From the NCBI GenBank assembly GCA_002319815.1, contig DCFR01000005.1, positions 30,959 to 38,218 on the forward strand: a DNA stretch of 7,260 bases, given 5' to 3'. The notes under the pieces were generated by a model. The model was not told the origin of the DNA, made no database searches, and saw only the letters and a program-made list of their open reading frames with translations. Within the stretch, counting starts at the first letter, position 1, and every line of letters begins with the position of its first letter. Below are positions 1-5,872 of the stretch, one piece after another. Source of the DNA: Megamonas sp. UBA1799 (GTDB lineage Bacteria > Bacillota > Negativicutes > Selenomonadales > Selenomonadaceae). A program made the translations under genes and the position numbers.

Positions 1-3000
1 TTGCCGCCGAGCGGCTGCTGTGTAACCAACGAATACGGTCCGGTAGAACGAGCATGAATCTTATCATCCACCAGATGATGCAGCTTCAGCATATACACAC
101 AGCCAACCGTAACGCGGTTTTCAAACGGCTCTCCGGTACGGCCGTCATAAAGGACAGTTTTGCCATCCTCAGCCAGTCCGGAAGCACGAATTGTATCAAA
201 TACTTCATTTTCCTTGGCGCCGTCGAATACCGGCGTTGCAATGTGGATACCGGCTGCATCCGGTTTTGGCATGCCATATTTATCGAAGTCATACCCAATC
301 GCACGCAGGCGCGGTTCGACCGTCGGATCACCGTCTTTAATCTGGTTGCCGAGCTGGCGTACCGCCATGCCCAGATGCGTCTCCAGAATCTGCCCGATGT
401 TCATACGCGATGGTACGCCCAACGGATTCAACACAATATCAACTGGAGTTCCGTCCGGCAGAAACGGCAGGTCTTCCTGACGCATAATGCGCGAAACGAC
501 ACCCTTGTTGCCGTGACGACCGGACATTTTATCGCCGACAGAAATCTTACGTTTCTGTGCAATATAAACGCGGACCAGATGATTCACGCCCGGCGGCAAT
601 TCATCGTTGTTCGCCCGGCTGAACACCTTGACATCAACGATCTTACCGGATTCGCCATGTGGAACACGCAAAGACGTATCCCGCACTTCACGCGCCTTTT
701 CTCCGAAAATGGCCCGAAGAAGACGCTCCTCTGCCGTCAGTTCGGTCTCGCCTTTCGGCGTAACCTTGCCGACAAGGATATCGCCCGGACGAACCTCAGC
801 ACCGATGCGGATAATACCGTCTTCATCAAGATCGCGCAGCGCATCCTCAGCTACATTGGGAATATCGCGCGTGACCTCTTCCGGTCCCAGTTTCGTATCC
901 CGGGCATCGCACTCATATTCTTCAATATGGATGGAAGTATAAAGATCGCGCTTAACCAGGTTCTCACTCAGCAGCACCGCATCCTCATAGTTATAACCTT
1001 CCCAAGGCATATAAGCAACGATAATATTATAGCCCAGAGCCAGTTCGCCATGATCCGTCGCCGGACCATCGGCAATCGGCTGCTTCTCCGCTACAACATC
1101 GCCCTTATAAACGATTGGTACCTGATTGATACAGGTTCCCTGATTGGAACGCAAATATTTTTGCAGTTTGTAAATATCCAGTCCGCCTTCTGTCGTACGG
1201 ACATTGATCTGGTCCGCCGTAACCGATTCAATCGTGCCGGCATGTTTTGCCAGAATCATAACACCCGAATCACAGGCAGCCTTGTACTCCATGCCGGTGC
1301 CGATCAGCGGCGCCTGCGTCCGCAAAAGCGGCACAGCCTGACGCTGCATGTTGGCACCCATAAGCGCACGGTTCGCATCATCATTTTCCAGGAATGGAAT
1401 CATCGCTGTAGCGATCGAAACAACCTGCTTTGGCGACACATCCATATAATCAACCCGGTCACGCGGCATAAGAACAGTTTCCTCATGATAACGCGCCGTA
1501 ACACGCTCATTTTTAAACCAGCCGTCCTCGGTCAGCGACTCATTCGCCTGGGCAATGACGATATCATCTTCCTCATCCGCCGTCAGATAACGAACTTCAT
1601 CGGTAACTTTATGATTTTGTTTATCAACTTTGCGGTAAGGCGTTTCCATAAATCCGAACTGATTGACCCGAGCATAGTTGGACAAAGAACCGATCAGTCC
1701 GATATTCGGACCTTCCGGCGTCTCAATCGGACACATGCGCCCATAATGCGAATTATGAACGTCACGCACCTCAAATCCGGCGCGCTCACGAGAAAGTCCC
1801 CCTGGCCCCAGAGCCGAAAGACGGCGCTTATGCGTCAGCTCGGACAGCGGATTATGCTGATCCATGAACTGTGACAACTGGGATGACCCAAAGAACTCCT
1901 TAATAGCCGCTACAACCGGACGAATATTAATCAGCGCCTGCGGTGTGATTACATCGACATCCTGAATGGACATACGTTCCTTAACCACGCGTTCCATACG
2001 GGAAAGGCCAATGCGGAACTGATTCTGCAAAAGTTCGCCCACAGAACGCACGCGGCGGTTCCCCAGATGATCAATATCATCGGTCATGCCAACGCCATCC
2101 ATCAGATTCAGCAAATAATTGATAGCTGCCATGATATCATTTTTCGTAATCGTACGGTAATGATATTCCAAAGTCGGTGAGCAAAGCACTTTCATGCGCG
2201 GCTTTTCTTCCGACTTCGTCTTAATATAAACCGTAATCGCCGAACCTTCGCCGAACAGCGCCGGCTCACGGTCAGCCGTAATGTTTTCCAGCATAGCTTC
2301 ATCAACAATCACGTCAGCCGGCACAACAACTTCACCGGTCTCTTTATCAACAATAGGCTCAGCCAGCGTTTTTCCCAGAATACGGCGCTTCCAGCCTAGT
2401 TTTTTCGTAAGTTTATAACGGCCTACCGTTGCAAGATCATAGCGCTTCGGATCAAAAAACAACGTATCCAAAAGCTGCTGTGCATTGTCAACCGTCGGCG
2501 GTTCGCCCGGACGCAGACGCTTATAAATCTCGATCAGGGCCTTTTCCCGTGAATCCGTATTATCACGTTCCAAAGTCGTCTGAATCCGTGCATCATCATC
2601 AAAAAGATCCGCAATTGCCTGATTGGAACTATACCCCAGCGCCCGGATGAGCACCGTGACCGGCAATTTACGAGTGCGGTCAATACGTACAGAAATGACG
2701 TCGTTGATATCCGTCTCCAGCTCAATCCATGCGCCGCGGTTTGGAATCACCGTTGCGTTGTAAAGCTTTTTCCCGGACGGATCAATCGACTCGCCATAAT
2801 AAGCCCCTGGCGAACGAACCAGCTGGCTGACAATGACGCGTTCAGCACCGTTAATGATAAACGTGCCTGTATCTGTCATGAGTGGAAAATCACCCATAAA
2901 GACTTCTTGTTCCTTAATTTCACCTGTTTCCCGATTAATGAGACGAACATTCACCCGCAGCGGAGCTGCAAGAGTCACATCACGCTCTTTGCATTCATCA

Positions 3001-3227
3001 AGCTCATATTTAGGATCGCCCAATGAAAAATTCTCAAACGATAATACCAGATTTCCCGTGAAGTCCTGAATTGGTGAGATATCATGAAATATCTCCTGCA
3101 AGCCTTCCTTTAAAAACCAATCATAGGAGTTACGTTGGATATCCAGCAAATGCGGCATTTCCATGACTTCTTTGATCTTGGCATAGCTATACCTGGTTCT
3201 TTTGCCCACCGGCACAGGATTAAACAT
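1..3227 (-). CDS. rpoB: DNA-directed RNA polymerase subunit beta, C-terminus cut off by window edge
   Basis: RpoB forms one pincer of the RNA polymerase core and part of its catalytic centre. The frame reads without interruption from the ATG at 3227 for 1075 codons and leaves the window after the conserved VTQQPLGG, so roughly the last 100 or more residues are missing. Landmarks: the rifampicin-pocket segment starts GSSQLSQFMDQ at residue 447 and carries Q453, D456, H466 and S471, the wild-type residues at E. coli positions 513, 516, 526 and 531; GYNYEDAVL with E748/D749; GDKMSGRHGNKG with lysines 900 and 908 (E. coli K1065/K1073). The offset from E. coli numbering grows by 100 residues between E748 and K900, so the large E. 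coli-type insertion there is absent, as is usual in Firmicutes. The start is set by AAGGGGTGA at 3236-3244, 8 nt upstream. The gene appears to have its own promoter and leader; rpoC would be expected next, outside the window. Confidence 0.99.
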   Translation of the reverse strand, partial: MFNPVPVGKRTRYSYAKIKEVMEMPHLLDIQRNSYDWFLKEGLQEIFHDISPIQDFTGNLVLSFENFSLGDPKYELDECKERDVTLAAPLRVNVRLINRETGEIKEQEVFMGDFPLMTDTGTFIINGAERVIVSQLVRSPGAYYGESIDPSGKKLYNATVIPNRGAWIELETDINDVISVRIDRTRKLPVTVLIRALGYSSNQAIADLFDDDARIQTTLERDNTDSREKALIEIYKRLRPGEPPTVDNAQQLLDTLFFDPKRYDLATVGRYKLTKKLGWKRRILGKTLAEPIVDKETGEVVVPADVIVDEAMLENITADREPALFGEGSAITVYIKTKSEEKPRMKVLCSPTLEYHYRTITKNDIMAAINYLLNLMDGVGMTDDIDHLGNRRVRSVGELLQNQFRIGLSRMERVVKERMSIQDVDVITPQALINIRPVVAAIKEFFGSSQLSQFMDQHNPLSELTHKRRLSALGPGGLSRERAGFEVRDVHNSHYGRMCPIETPEGPNIGLIGSLSNYARVNQFGFMETPYRKVDKQNHKVTDEVRYLTADEEDDIVIAQANESLTEDGWFKNERVTARYHEETVLMPRDRVDYMDVSPKQVVSIATAMIPFLENDDANRALMGANMQRQAVPLLRTQAPLIGTGMEYKAACDSGVMILAKHAGTIESVTADQINVRTTEGGLDIYKLQKYLRSNQGTCINQVPIVYKGDVVAEKQPIADGPATDHGELALGYNIIVAYMPWEGYNYEDAVLLSENLVKRDLYTSIHIEEYECDARDTKLGPEEVTRDIPNVAEDALRDLDEDGIIRIGAEVRPGDILVGKVTPKGETELTAEERLLRAIFGEKAREVRDTSLRVPHGESGKIVDVKVFSRANNDELPPGVNHLVRVYIAQKRKISVGDKMSGRHGNKGVVSRIMRQEDLPFLPDGTPVDIVLNPLGVPSRMNIGQILETHLGMAVRQLGNQIKDGDPTVEPRLRAIGYDFDKYGMPKPDAAGIHIATPVFDGAKENEVFDTIRASGLAEDGKTVLYDGRTGEPFENRVTVGCVYMLKLHHLVDDKIHARSTGPYSLVTQQPLGG

Positions 3228-3300
3228 TAAATCCTTCACCCCTTAGCCAAATTTGACGACACAAACAGAAGCGCACCAATAAACGGATTATGAAACATTA

Positions 3301-3337
3301 AAAAAACAAGGTCGTATTGTTTTTTAGTACCTTGCTT
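3301..3337 (-). terminator. second terminator-like hairpin in rpoB leader
   Basis: In RNA sense AAGCAAGGU (3337-3329) can pair with ACCUUGUUU (3312-3304) over 9 bp including one G-U, around a 16-nt A-rich loop. The U-run at 3307-3301 overlaps the base of the stem. The hairpin is weaker than the others here because of its large loop, so it could be a partial attenuator or pause site rather than an efficient terminator. It sits about 75 nt upstream of the rpoB start codon. Confidence 0.4.
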
Positions 3338-3388
3338 CTTCTCTCCTGTCTTATTCCGTTATAGTTCGTTAACCATCTGTATTTAATT

Positions 3389-3416
3389 AAAAACCAAACG
3401 GCCGTCACCCGCCTGG
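3389..3416 (-). terminator. first terminator-like hairpin (attenuator) in rpoB leader
   Basis: In RNA sense CCAGGCGG (3416-3409) pairs with CCGUUUGG (3401-3394) over 8 bp with two G-U pairs and a 7-nt loop, directly followed by UUUUU (3393-3389). A further A-U and G-U pair can extend the base. The shape is that of an intrinsic terminator placed about 30 nt after the predicted start of the rpoB transcript, which would make it an attenuator and not a gene-end terminator. Confidence 0.5.
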
Positions 3417-3417
3417 C

Positions 3418-3438
3418 TGCGTAATGTTGTACTACGCA
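3418..3438 (-). other. 5' hairpin of rpoB leader RNA
   Basis: UGCGUAGU (3438-3431) pairs with AUUACGCA (3425-3418) over 8 bp with one G-U, closing a 5-nt ACAAC loop. It begins within about 10 nt of the predicted transcript start and abuts the attenuator hairpin with a single nucleotide between them, so the two could stack. It has no U-tract of its own. Possible roles are 5'-end protection or ligand/protein recognition; this is inference. Confidence 0.45.
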
Positions 3439-3452
3439 TTCTGTAATTTAAT

Positions 3453-3481
3453 ATTTTATCATATATAATATCCTTTGTCAA
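3453..3481 (-). promoter_or_regulatory. sigma-A promoter of rpoB, extended -10
   Basis: A perfect -35 TTGACA (3481-3476) is followed by a 17-nt spacer and the -10 TAAAAT (3458-3453, five of six consensus bases), with TG placed as an extended -10 element. Transcription should start near 3446. The promoter lies just after the rplL terminator, which argues that rpoB is transcribed independently of rplJL. The match to consensus is close enough that chance is unlikely, even in AT-rich DNA. Confidence 0.8.
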
Positions 3482-3490
3482 TATTTTTTA

Positions 3491-3530
3491 AACAACAAAA
3501 ATCAGGAACATCTCATCGAGATGTTCCTGA
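3491..3530 (-). terminator. intrinsic terminator after rplL
   Basis: A perfect 13-bp stem, 3530-3518 with 3514-3502, and a 3-nt loop is followed in RNA sense by UUUUUGUUGUUU. It begins 15 nt after the rplL stop codon. This is the strongest hairpin in the window and should end most transcripts of the rplJL unit, separating it from rpoB. Confidence 0.92.
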
Positions 3531-3545
3531 CCCATCAAAACTGAA

Positions 3546-3914
3546 TTACTTCAGTTCAACCTTTGCGCCAGCTTCTTCAAGCTTAGCCTTCATAGCTTCT
3601 GCATCAGCCTTGGAAACCTTCTCCTTAACCGGAGCCGGAGCGCCGTCGCAAACTGCCTTCGCTTCTTTCAGGCCAAGACCCGTCAGCTCGCGAACCACTT
3701 TGATAACGCCGATCTTCTTGTCGCCGCAATCCGTCAGGATAACGTCGAATTCCGTCTGCTCTTCAGCAGCAGCGCCAGCAGCCGGAGCTGCAGCAGCAAC
3801 TGCAACCGGTGCAGCAGCAGAAACACCAAACTTTTCTTCCATAGCTTTTACGAGTTCTGAGAGTTCGAGGACAGTCATGCCCTCAATTGCTTCCATAATT
3901 TCTTCTTTAGTCAT
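3546..3914 (-). CDS. rplL: 50S ribosomal protein L7/L12
   Basis: L7/L12 dimers form the flexible stalk of the 50S subunit that recruits and activates the translational GTPases. The 122-residue product has the family's usual length and order: N-terminal dimerisation helices (about 1-30, MTKEEIMEAIEGMTVLELSELV), an Ala/Pro-rich hinge (about 32-52), and the C-terminal factor-binding domain with GLGLKEAK (residues 79-86) and ending GAKVELK. The start ATG at 3914 is chosen because GGAGGT sits 8 nt upstream; an in-frame ATG six codons earlier (3932) would overlap that site and add residues not seen in the family. Two cysteines, C63 and C89, in the C-terminal domain are somewhat unusual. It follows rplJ by 51 nt and is closed by a strong terminator. 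Confidence 0.98.
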   Translation of the reverse strand: MTKEEIMEAIEGMTVLELSELVKAMEEKFGVSAAAPVAVAAAAPAAGAAAEEQTEFDVILTDCGDKKIGVIKVVRELTGLGLKEAKAVCDGAPAPVKEKVSKADAEAMKAKLEEAGAKVELK

Positions 3915-3966
3915 TCTAAAATACCTCCACATTTTCTTTTAAATTCATTTTTATACAGAACACGCC

Positions 3967-4515
3967 TTAAGCGGATTCTCTCTGTTCCTTTTGCTGACGA
4001 ACAGCATCAAGCACATAAACGGCATTGCGGATAACGCCCTGAAGGACATTGACCGTGTTGCTGATCGGAGCCTGCATGCTGCCAAGCAGCTTGGCAATAA
4101 GAACCTCGCGGGACGGCAGCGATGCCAGAGCCTTAACCTCATCTGCAGTGATAACTGCGCCATCAACCAAACCAACCTTAACGACGAGAACGCCGTTATC
4201 TTCCAGCTTGTTCTTTTTGATGAACTCACAAATGGCCTTTGCCGGAGCGATCGCATCCGTAGTGGATACGGCCAGCGCCGTCGTTCCTGCCAAGTGGTCA
4301 TTAATAGCATCCATGCCAGCTTCTTTAGCCGCAATACGCGTCATCGTGTTTTTTACAACATGATAAGAGACTCCCGCCTCGCGCAGTGCGCGGCGCAATT
4401 CCGTATCCTGTGCTACCGTAAGACCCTTGTAGCTGGTCAGGACAGCGCCTTTTGCCGTGGTAAGCTTTTCTTTAATCGAAGCAACGAGTGCTTGTTTCTC
4501 TGAAGATACTCCCAT
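3967..4515 (-). CDS. rplJ: 50S ribosomal protein L10
   Basis: L10 anchors the L7/L12 dimers to 23S rRNA at the base of the stalk and in many bacteria represses its own operon by binding the mRNA leader. The 182-residue product shows the rRNA-binding N-terminal domain (about 5-130, with LTSYKGLTVAQ and YHVVKNTMTRIA) and the C-terminal helical segment (about 133-172) that carries L7/L12. The start is the ATG at 4515, with AGGAGGTG ending 6 nt upstream. An in-frame GTG at 4524 is part of that ribosome binding site and is not a likely start. The gene lies downstream of an L10-leader attenuator and directly upstream of rplL, the standard pair. Confidence 0.98.
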   Translation of the reverse strand: MGVSSEKQALVASIKEKLTTAKGAVLTSYKGLTVAQDTELRRALREAGVSYHVVKNTMTRIAAKEAGMDAINDHLAGTTALAVSTTDAIAPAKAICEFIKKNKLEDNGVLVVKVGLVDGAVITADEVKALASLPSREVLIAKLLGSMQAPISNTVNVLQGVIRNAVYVLDAVRQQKEQRESA

Positions 4516-4521
4516 GAAATA

Positions 4522-4529
4522 CACCTCCT
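4522..4529 (-). promoter_or_regulatory. ribosome binding site of rplJ that fixes its start
   Basis: AGGAGGTG is a near-complete complement of the 16S 3' end, 6 nt before the ATG at 4515. Its last three bases form an in-frame GTG, so an automatic caller could extend rplJ by three residues. The site begins just after the U-rich tail of the leader terminator, so termination would remove it from the transcript. Confidence 0.85.
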
Positions 4530-4530
4530 C

Positions 4531-4570
4531 TCAAATAAAATAAAACGGCCTCCGGCTAAACAACCGGAGG
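4531..4570 (-). terminator. attenuator terminator in the rplJ leader
   Basis: In RNA sense CCUCCGGUU (4570-4562) pairs with AGCCGGAGG (4557-4549), 9 bp with one G-U and a 4-nt loop, followed by CCG and then UUUUAUUUUAUUU. It stands between rplA and rplJ, immediately before the rplJ ribosome binding site, the position of the regulated terminator in Firmicutes L10 leaders. Confidence 0.88.
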
Positions 4571-4650
4571 TCGCAGGATTTTTATTCGAGCGTTCCGGCC
4601 TAGGCGGGCAAATTTAAATGATTTCTCATGCCTGCTGTCTACAGCCACCA
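4571..4650 (-). ncRNA. L10 leader: autoregulatory mRNA element of rplJL
   Basis: The 151-nt gap between rplA and rplJ contains CUGUAGACAGCAGG (4644-4631), a sequence I recognise from L10 leaders of Firmicutes. Its GCAGG (4635-4631) can pair with CCUGC (4577-4573). Between them lies a small hairpin with a GAAA tetraloop, AUGA/UCAU at 4628-4617. Upstream GGU (4649-4647) could continue the pairing with ACC (4571-4569), which would take the first bases of the terminator stem and so make leader fold and terminator compete. Known for the family: the L10(L7/L12) complex binds this leader and lowers rplJL expression. The exact competing pairs are my inference. Confidence 0.8.
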
Positions 4651-4666
4651 ATAAACTTATAAAGTT

Positions 4667-5362
4667 TTATTCAGCTTTGCCGGAAAGCTTTACAGAAATG
4701 CCAGGTCCCATAGTAGCCGAAACCGTAATAGAACGAATATACTGGCCCTTAGCGCCCGACGGCTTAACCTTGAGCAGCGTGTCCATAAGAACCCGGAAGT
4801 TCTCCGCCAGTTTCTGCGTTTCAAAAGAGGCCTTGCCAATCGGTACGTGGACATTACCCGCCTTATCAGTACGGTATTCCACTTTACCAGCTTTGATCTC
4901 TTTGATTGCCTTGTCAAGATCCATGGTAACCGTACCCAGCTTCGGATTCGGCATCAGCCCTCTCGGGCCGAGGATCTTACCAAGACGACCGACTGTACCC
5001 ATCATGTTCGGCGTTGCCACCGCAACATCAAAGTCACACCAGCCGCCCTGAATCTTCGCTACGATTTCGTCAGAACCGACAAAATCAGCACCGGCAGCCT
5101 CTGCTTCAGCTACCTTATCGCCTTTTGCGAATACCAACACACGCTTCGTCTTGCCTGTGCCATGCGGCAGCACAATCGCGCCGCGCACCTGCTGGTCCGC
5201 ATATTTTGGATCAACGCCCAGATGGACATGCAGCTCAACGGTTTCGTCAAACTTCGCCGTTGCAGTCTTCTTTACGAGTTCCATAGCCTCATCAGCCGTA
5301 TACTCTTTATCTGGTTCAAGAAGCTTTACAGCATCCTGATATTTTTTACCTGCTTTTGCCAT
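4667..5362 (-). CDS. rplA: 50S ribosomal protein L1
   Basis: L1 forms the mobile stalk at the 50S E-site side and assists release of deacylated tRNA; it is also a classic translational repressor of its own operon. The 231-residue product has the usual length. Visible landmarks are the N-terminal MAKAGKKYQDAVKLL, the signature around VGRLGKILGPRGLMPNPKLG (124-143), which belongs to the inserted second domain, and the C-terminal half of the first domain with IGKASFETQKLAENF (175-189) and SATMGPGISV near the end. The start ATG at 5362 has AAGGGAGA upstream (5378-5371). It follows rplK by 56 nt, a gap that holds a hairpin just before the ribosome binding site. The L11-L1 pairing is universal in bacteria. 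Confidence 0.98.
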   Translation of the reverse strand: MAKAGKKYQDAVKLLEPDKEYTADEAMELVKKTATAKFDETVELHVHLGVDPKYADQQVRGAIVLPHGTGKTKRVLVFAKGDKVAEAEAAGADFVGSDEIVAKIQGGWCDFDVAVATPNMMGTVGRLGKILGPRGLMPNPKLGTVTMDLDKAIKEIKAGKVEYRTDKAGNVHVPIGKASFETQKLAENFRVLMDTLLKVKPSGAKGQYIRSITVSATMGPGISVKLSGKAE

Positions 5363-5378
5363 TTAAATGTTCTCCCTT

Positions 5379-5406
5379 CGTGGTAATAACGGTATTGCCT
5401 CCCACG
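5379..5406 (-). promoter_or_regulatory. hairpin before rplA, candidate L1 binding site
   Basis: In RNA sense CGUGG (5406-5402) pairs with CCACG (5383-5379), with an inner GG/CC pair (5399-5398 with 5392-5391) separated by an asymmetric internal loop. A competing fold pairs GGCAAUA with UAUUACC with one mismatch. It ends next to the rplA ribosome binding site. L1 is known to repress translation from the L11-L1 mRNA by binding a structure that resembles its rRNA site, and a GUGGGAG...CCAC hairpin in this gap looks familiar from other bacteria. That this one binds L1 is inference. Confidence 0.5.
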
Positions 5407-5418
5407 AGTACAAAAACG

Positions 5419-5844
5419 TCAGTCGACGATTTCAATACCCATGCTGCGAGCTGTACCCTCAATCATGCGAGTAGCAGCATCAAGATCAGCAGCATTCAAA
5501 TCCTGCATCTTGCTCTGCGCAATTTCCTGTGCCTTTGCACGCGGAAGCTTGGCAACCTTATTCTTGTTAGGTTCGCCGGAAGCCTTCTCAAGGCCAGCAG
5601 CTTTCTTCAACAGAACAGCCGCCGGAGGAGTCTTCGTAATGAAGGTAAATGATCTATCCTCAAAAACTGAAATCTCGACCGGAATGATCAAGCCTGCCTG
5701 TTTCGCAGTTCTTTCATTGAACTCCTTAACAAAAGCCATGATATTGACGCCTGCCTGACCCAGTGCCGGGCCTACCGGAGGAGCCGGAGTAGCCTTGCCA
5801 GCGAGAACCTGCAGTTTTACAAGTTTAGCAACCTTTTTAGCCAT
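5419..5844 (-). CDS. rplK: 50S ribosomal protein L11
   Basis: L11 binds the GTPase-associated region of 23S rRNA and is needed for RelA-type stringent sensing and thiopeptide action. The 141-residue product is the normal length. The N-terminal domain carries the proline-rich hinge segment PPVGPALGQAGVNIM (22-36) that touches release factors and thiopeptides. The C-terminal rRNA-binding domain runs from about residue 70, with KTPPAAVLLKKAAG (71-84) and MQDLNAADLDAATRMIEGTARSMGI near the end. The ATG at 5844 has a near-perfect AAGGAGGTG ending 8 nt upstream. It lies 28 nt after nusG and is clearly in the same unit. Confidence 0.98.
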   Translation of the reverse strand: MAKKVAKLVKLQVLAGKATPAPPVGPALGQAGVNIMAFVKEFNERTAKQAGLIIPVEISVFEDRSFTFITKTPPAAVLLKKAAGLEKASGEPNKNKVAKLPRAKAQEIAQSKMQDLNAADLDAATRMIEGTARSMGIEIVD

Positions 5845-5872
5845 GTTGTTTACACCTCCTTAAAAAAACATA

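Larger units (their letters stand above)
3228..3446 (-). promoter_or_regulatory. long structured 5' leader of rpoB
   Basis: About 220 nt of non-coding, AT-rich sequence lie between the predicted transcription start (about 3446) and the rpoB start codon. In RNA order it holds a stable hairpin (3438-3418), a GC-rich hairpin followed by UUUUU (3416-3389), a purine-rich stretch (about 3350-3333), a second hairpin running into a U-run (3337-3301), and an unstructured-looking stretch ending in the rpoB ribosome binding site. Two terminator-like hairpins inside one leader suggest transcription attenuation of rpoB. Lactobacillales have a named RNA motif upstream of rpoB (Lacto-rpoB). I cannot tell from sequence alone whether this one is related; I do not recognise it as any known family. 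Confidence 0.5.

Noticed and set aside
54..1874. 606-codon open frame on the plus strand
   Set aside because: It lies antisense to rpoB, whose frame is unmistakable. The product has no recognisable domain and an arginine/isoleucine/asparagine-rich composition typical of a frame complementary to a strongly codon-biased gene, and there is no ribosome binding site.
1820..1889. Possible rifampicin-resistance changes in RpoB
   Set aside because: The key residues of the pocket (Q453, D456, H466, S471) are the wild-type ones. H458, where E. coli has N518, is not in itself a known resistance change and looks like ordinary lineage variation.
3383..3439. 18-codon frame running through the first rpoB leader hairpin, ending just after its U-run
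   Set aside because: The geometry recalls a leader peptide, but the ATG is only about 7 nt from the predicted transcript start, there is no ribosome binding site, and the codons show no run of one amino acid that would suggest classical attenuation.
3991..4503. 170-codon plus-strand frame opposite rplJ
   Set aside because: It is a shadow of rplJ, with no ribosome binding site or family resemblance. The same holds for the plus-strand frames opposite rplL, rplA, rplK and nusG.
4516..4524. In-frame GTG upstream of rplJ as start
   Set aside because: It is formed by the last three bases of the AGGAGGTG ribosome binding site, so it cannot be used together with it, and L10 proteins do not carry the extra residues.
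4598..4612. GC-rich palindrome around CCTAGG in the L10 leader as a protein operator
   Set aside because: It lies inside the transcribed leader and is better explained as part of its RNA fold; there is no independent sign of a DNA-binding site.
4651..4666. TATAAG box before the L10 leader as a separate rplJ promoter
   Set aside because: I found no acceptable -35 at 16-18 nt upstream within the end of rplA. A weak promoter cannot be excluded, but the sequence does not support one.
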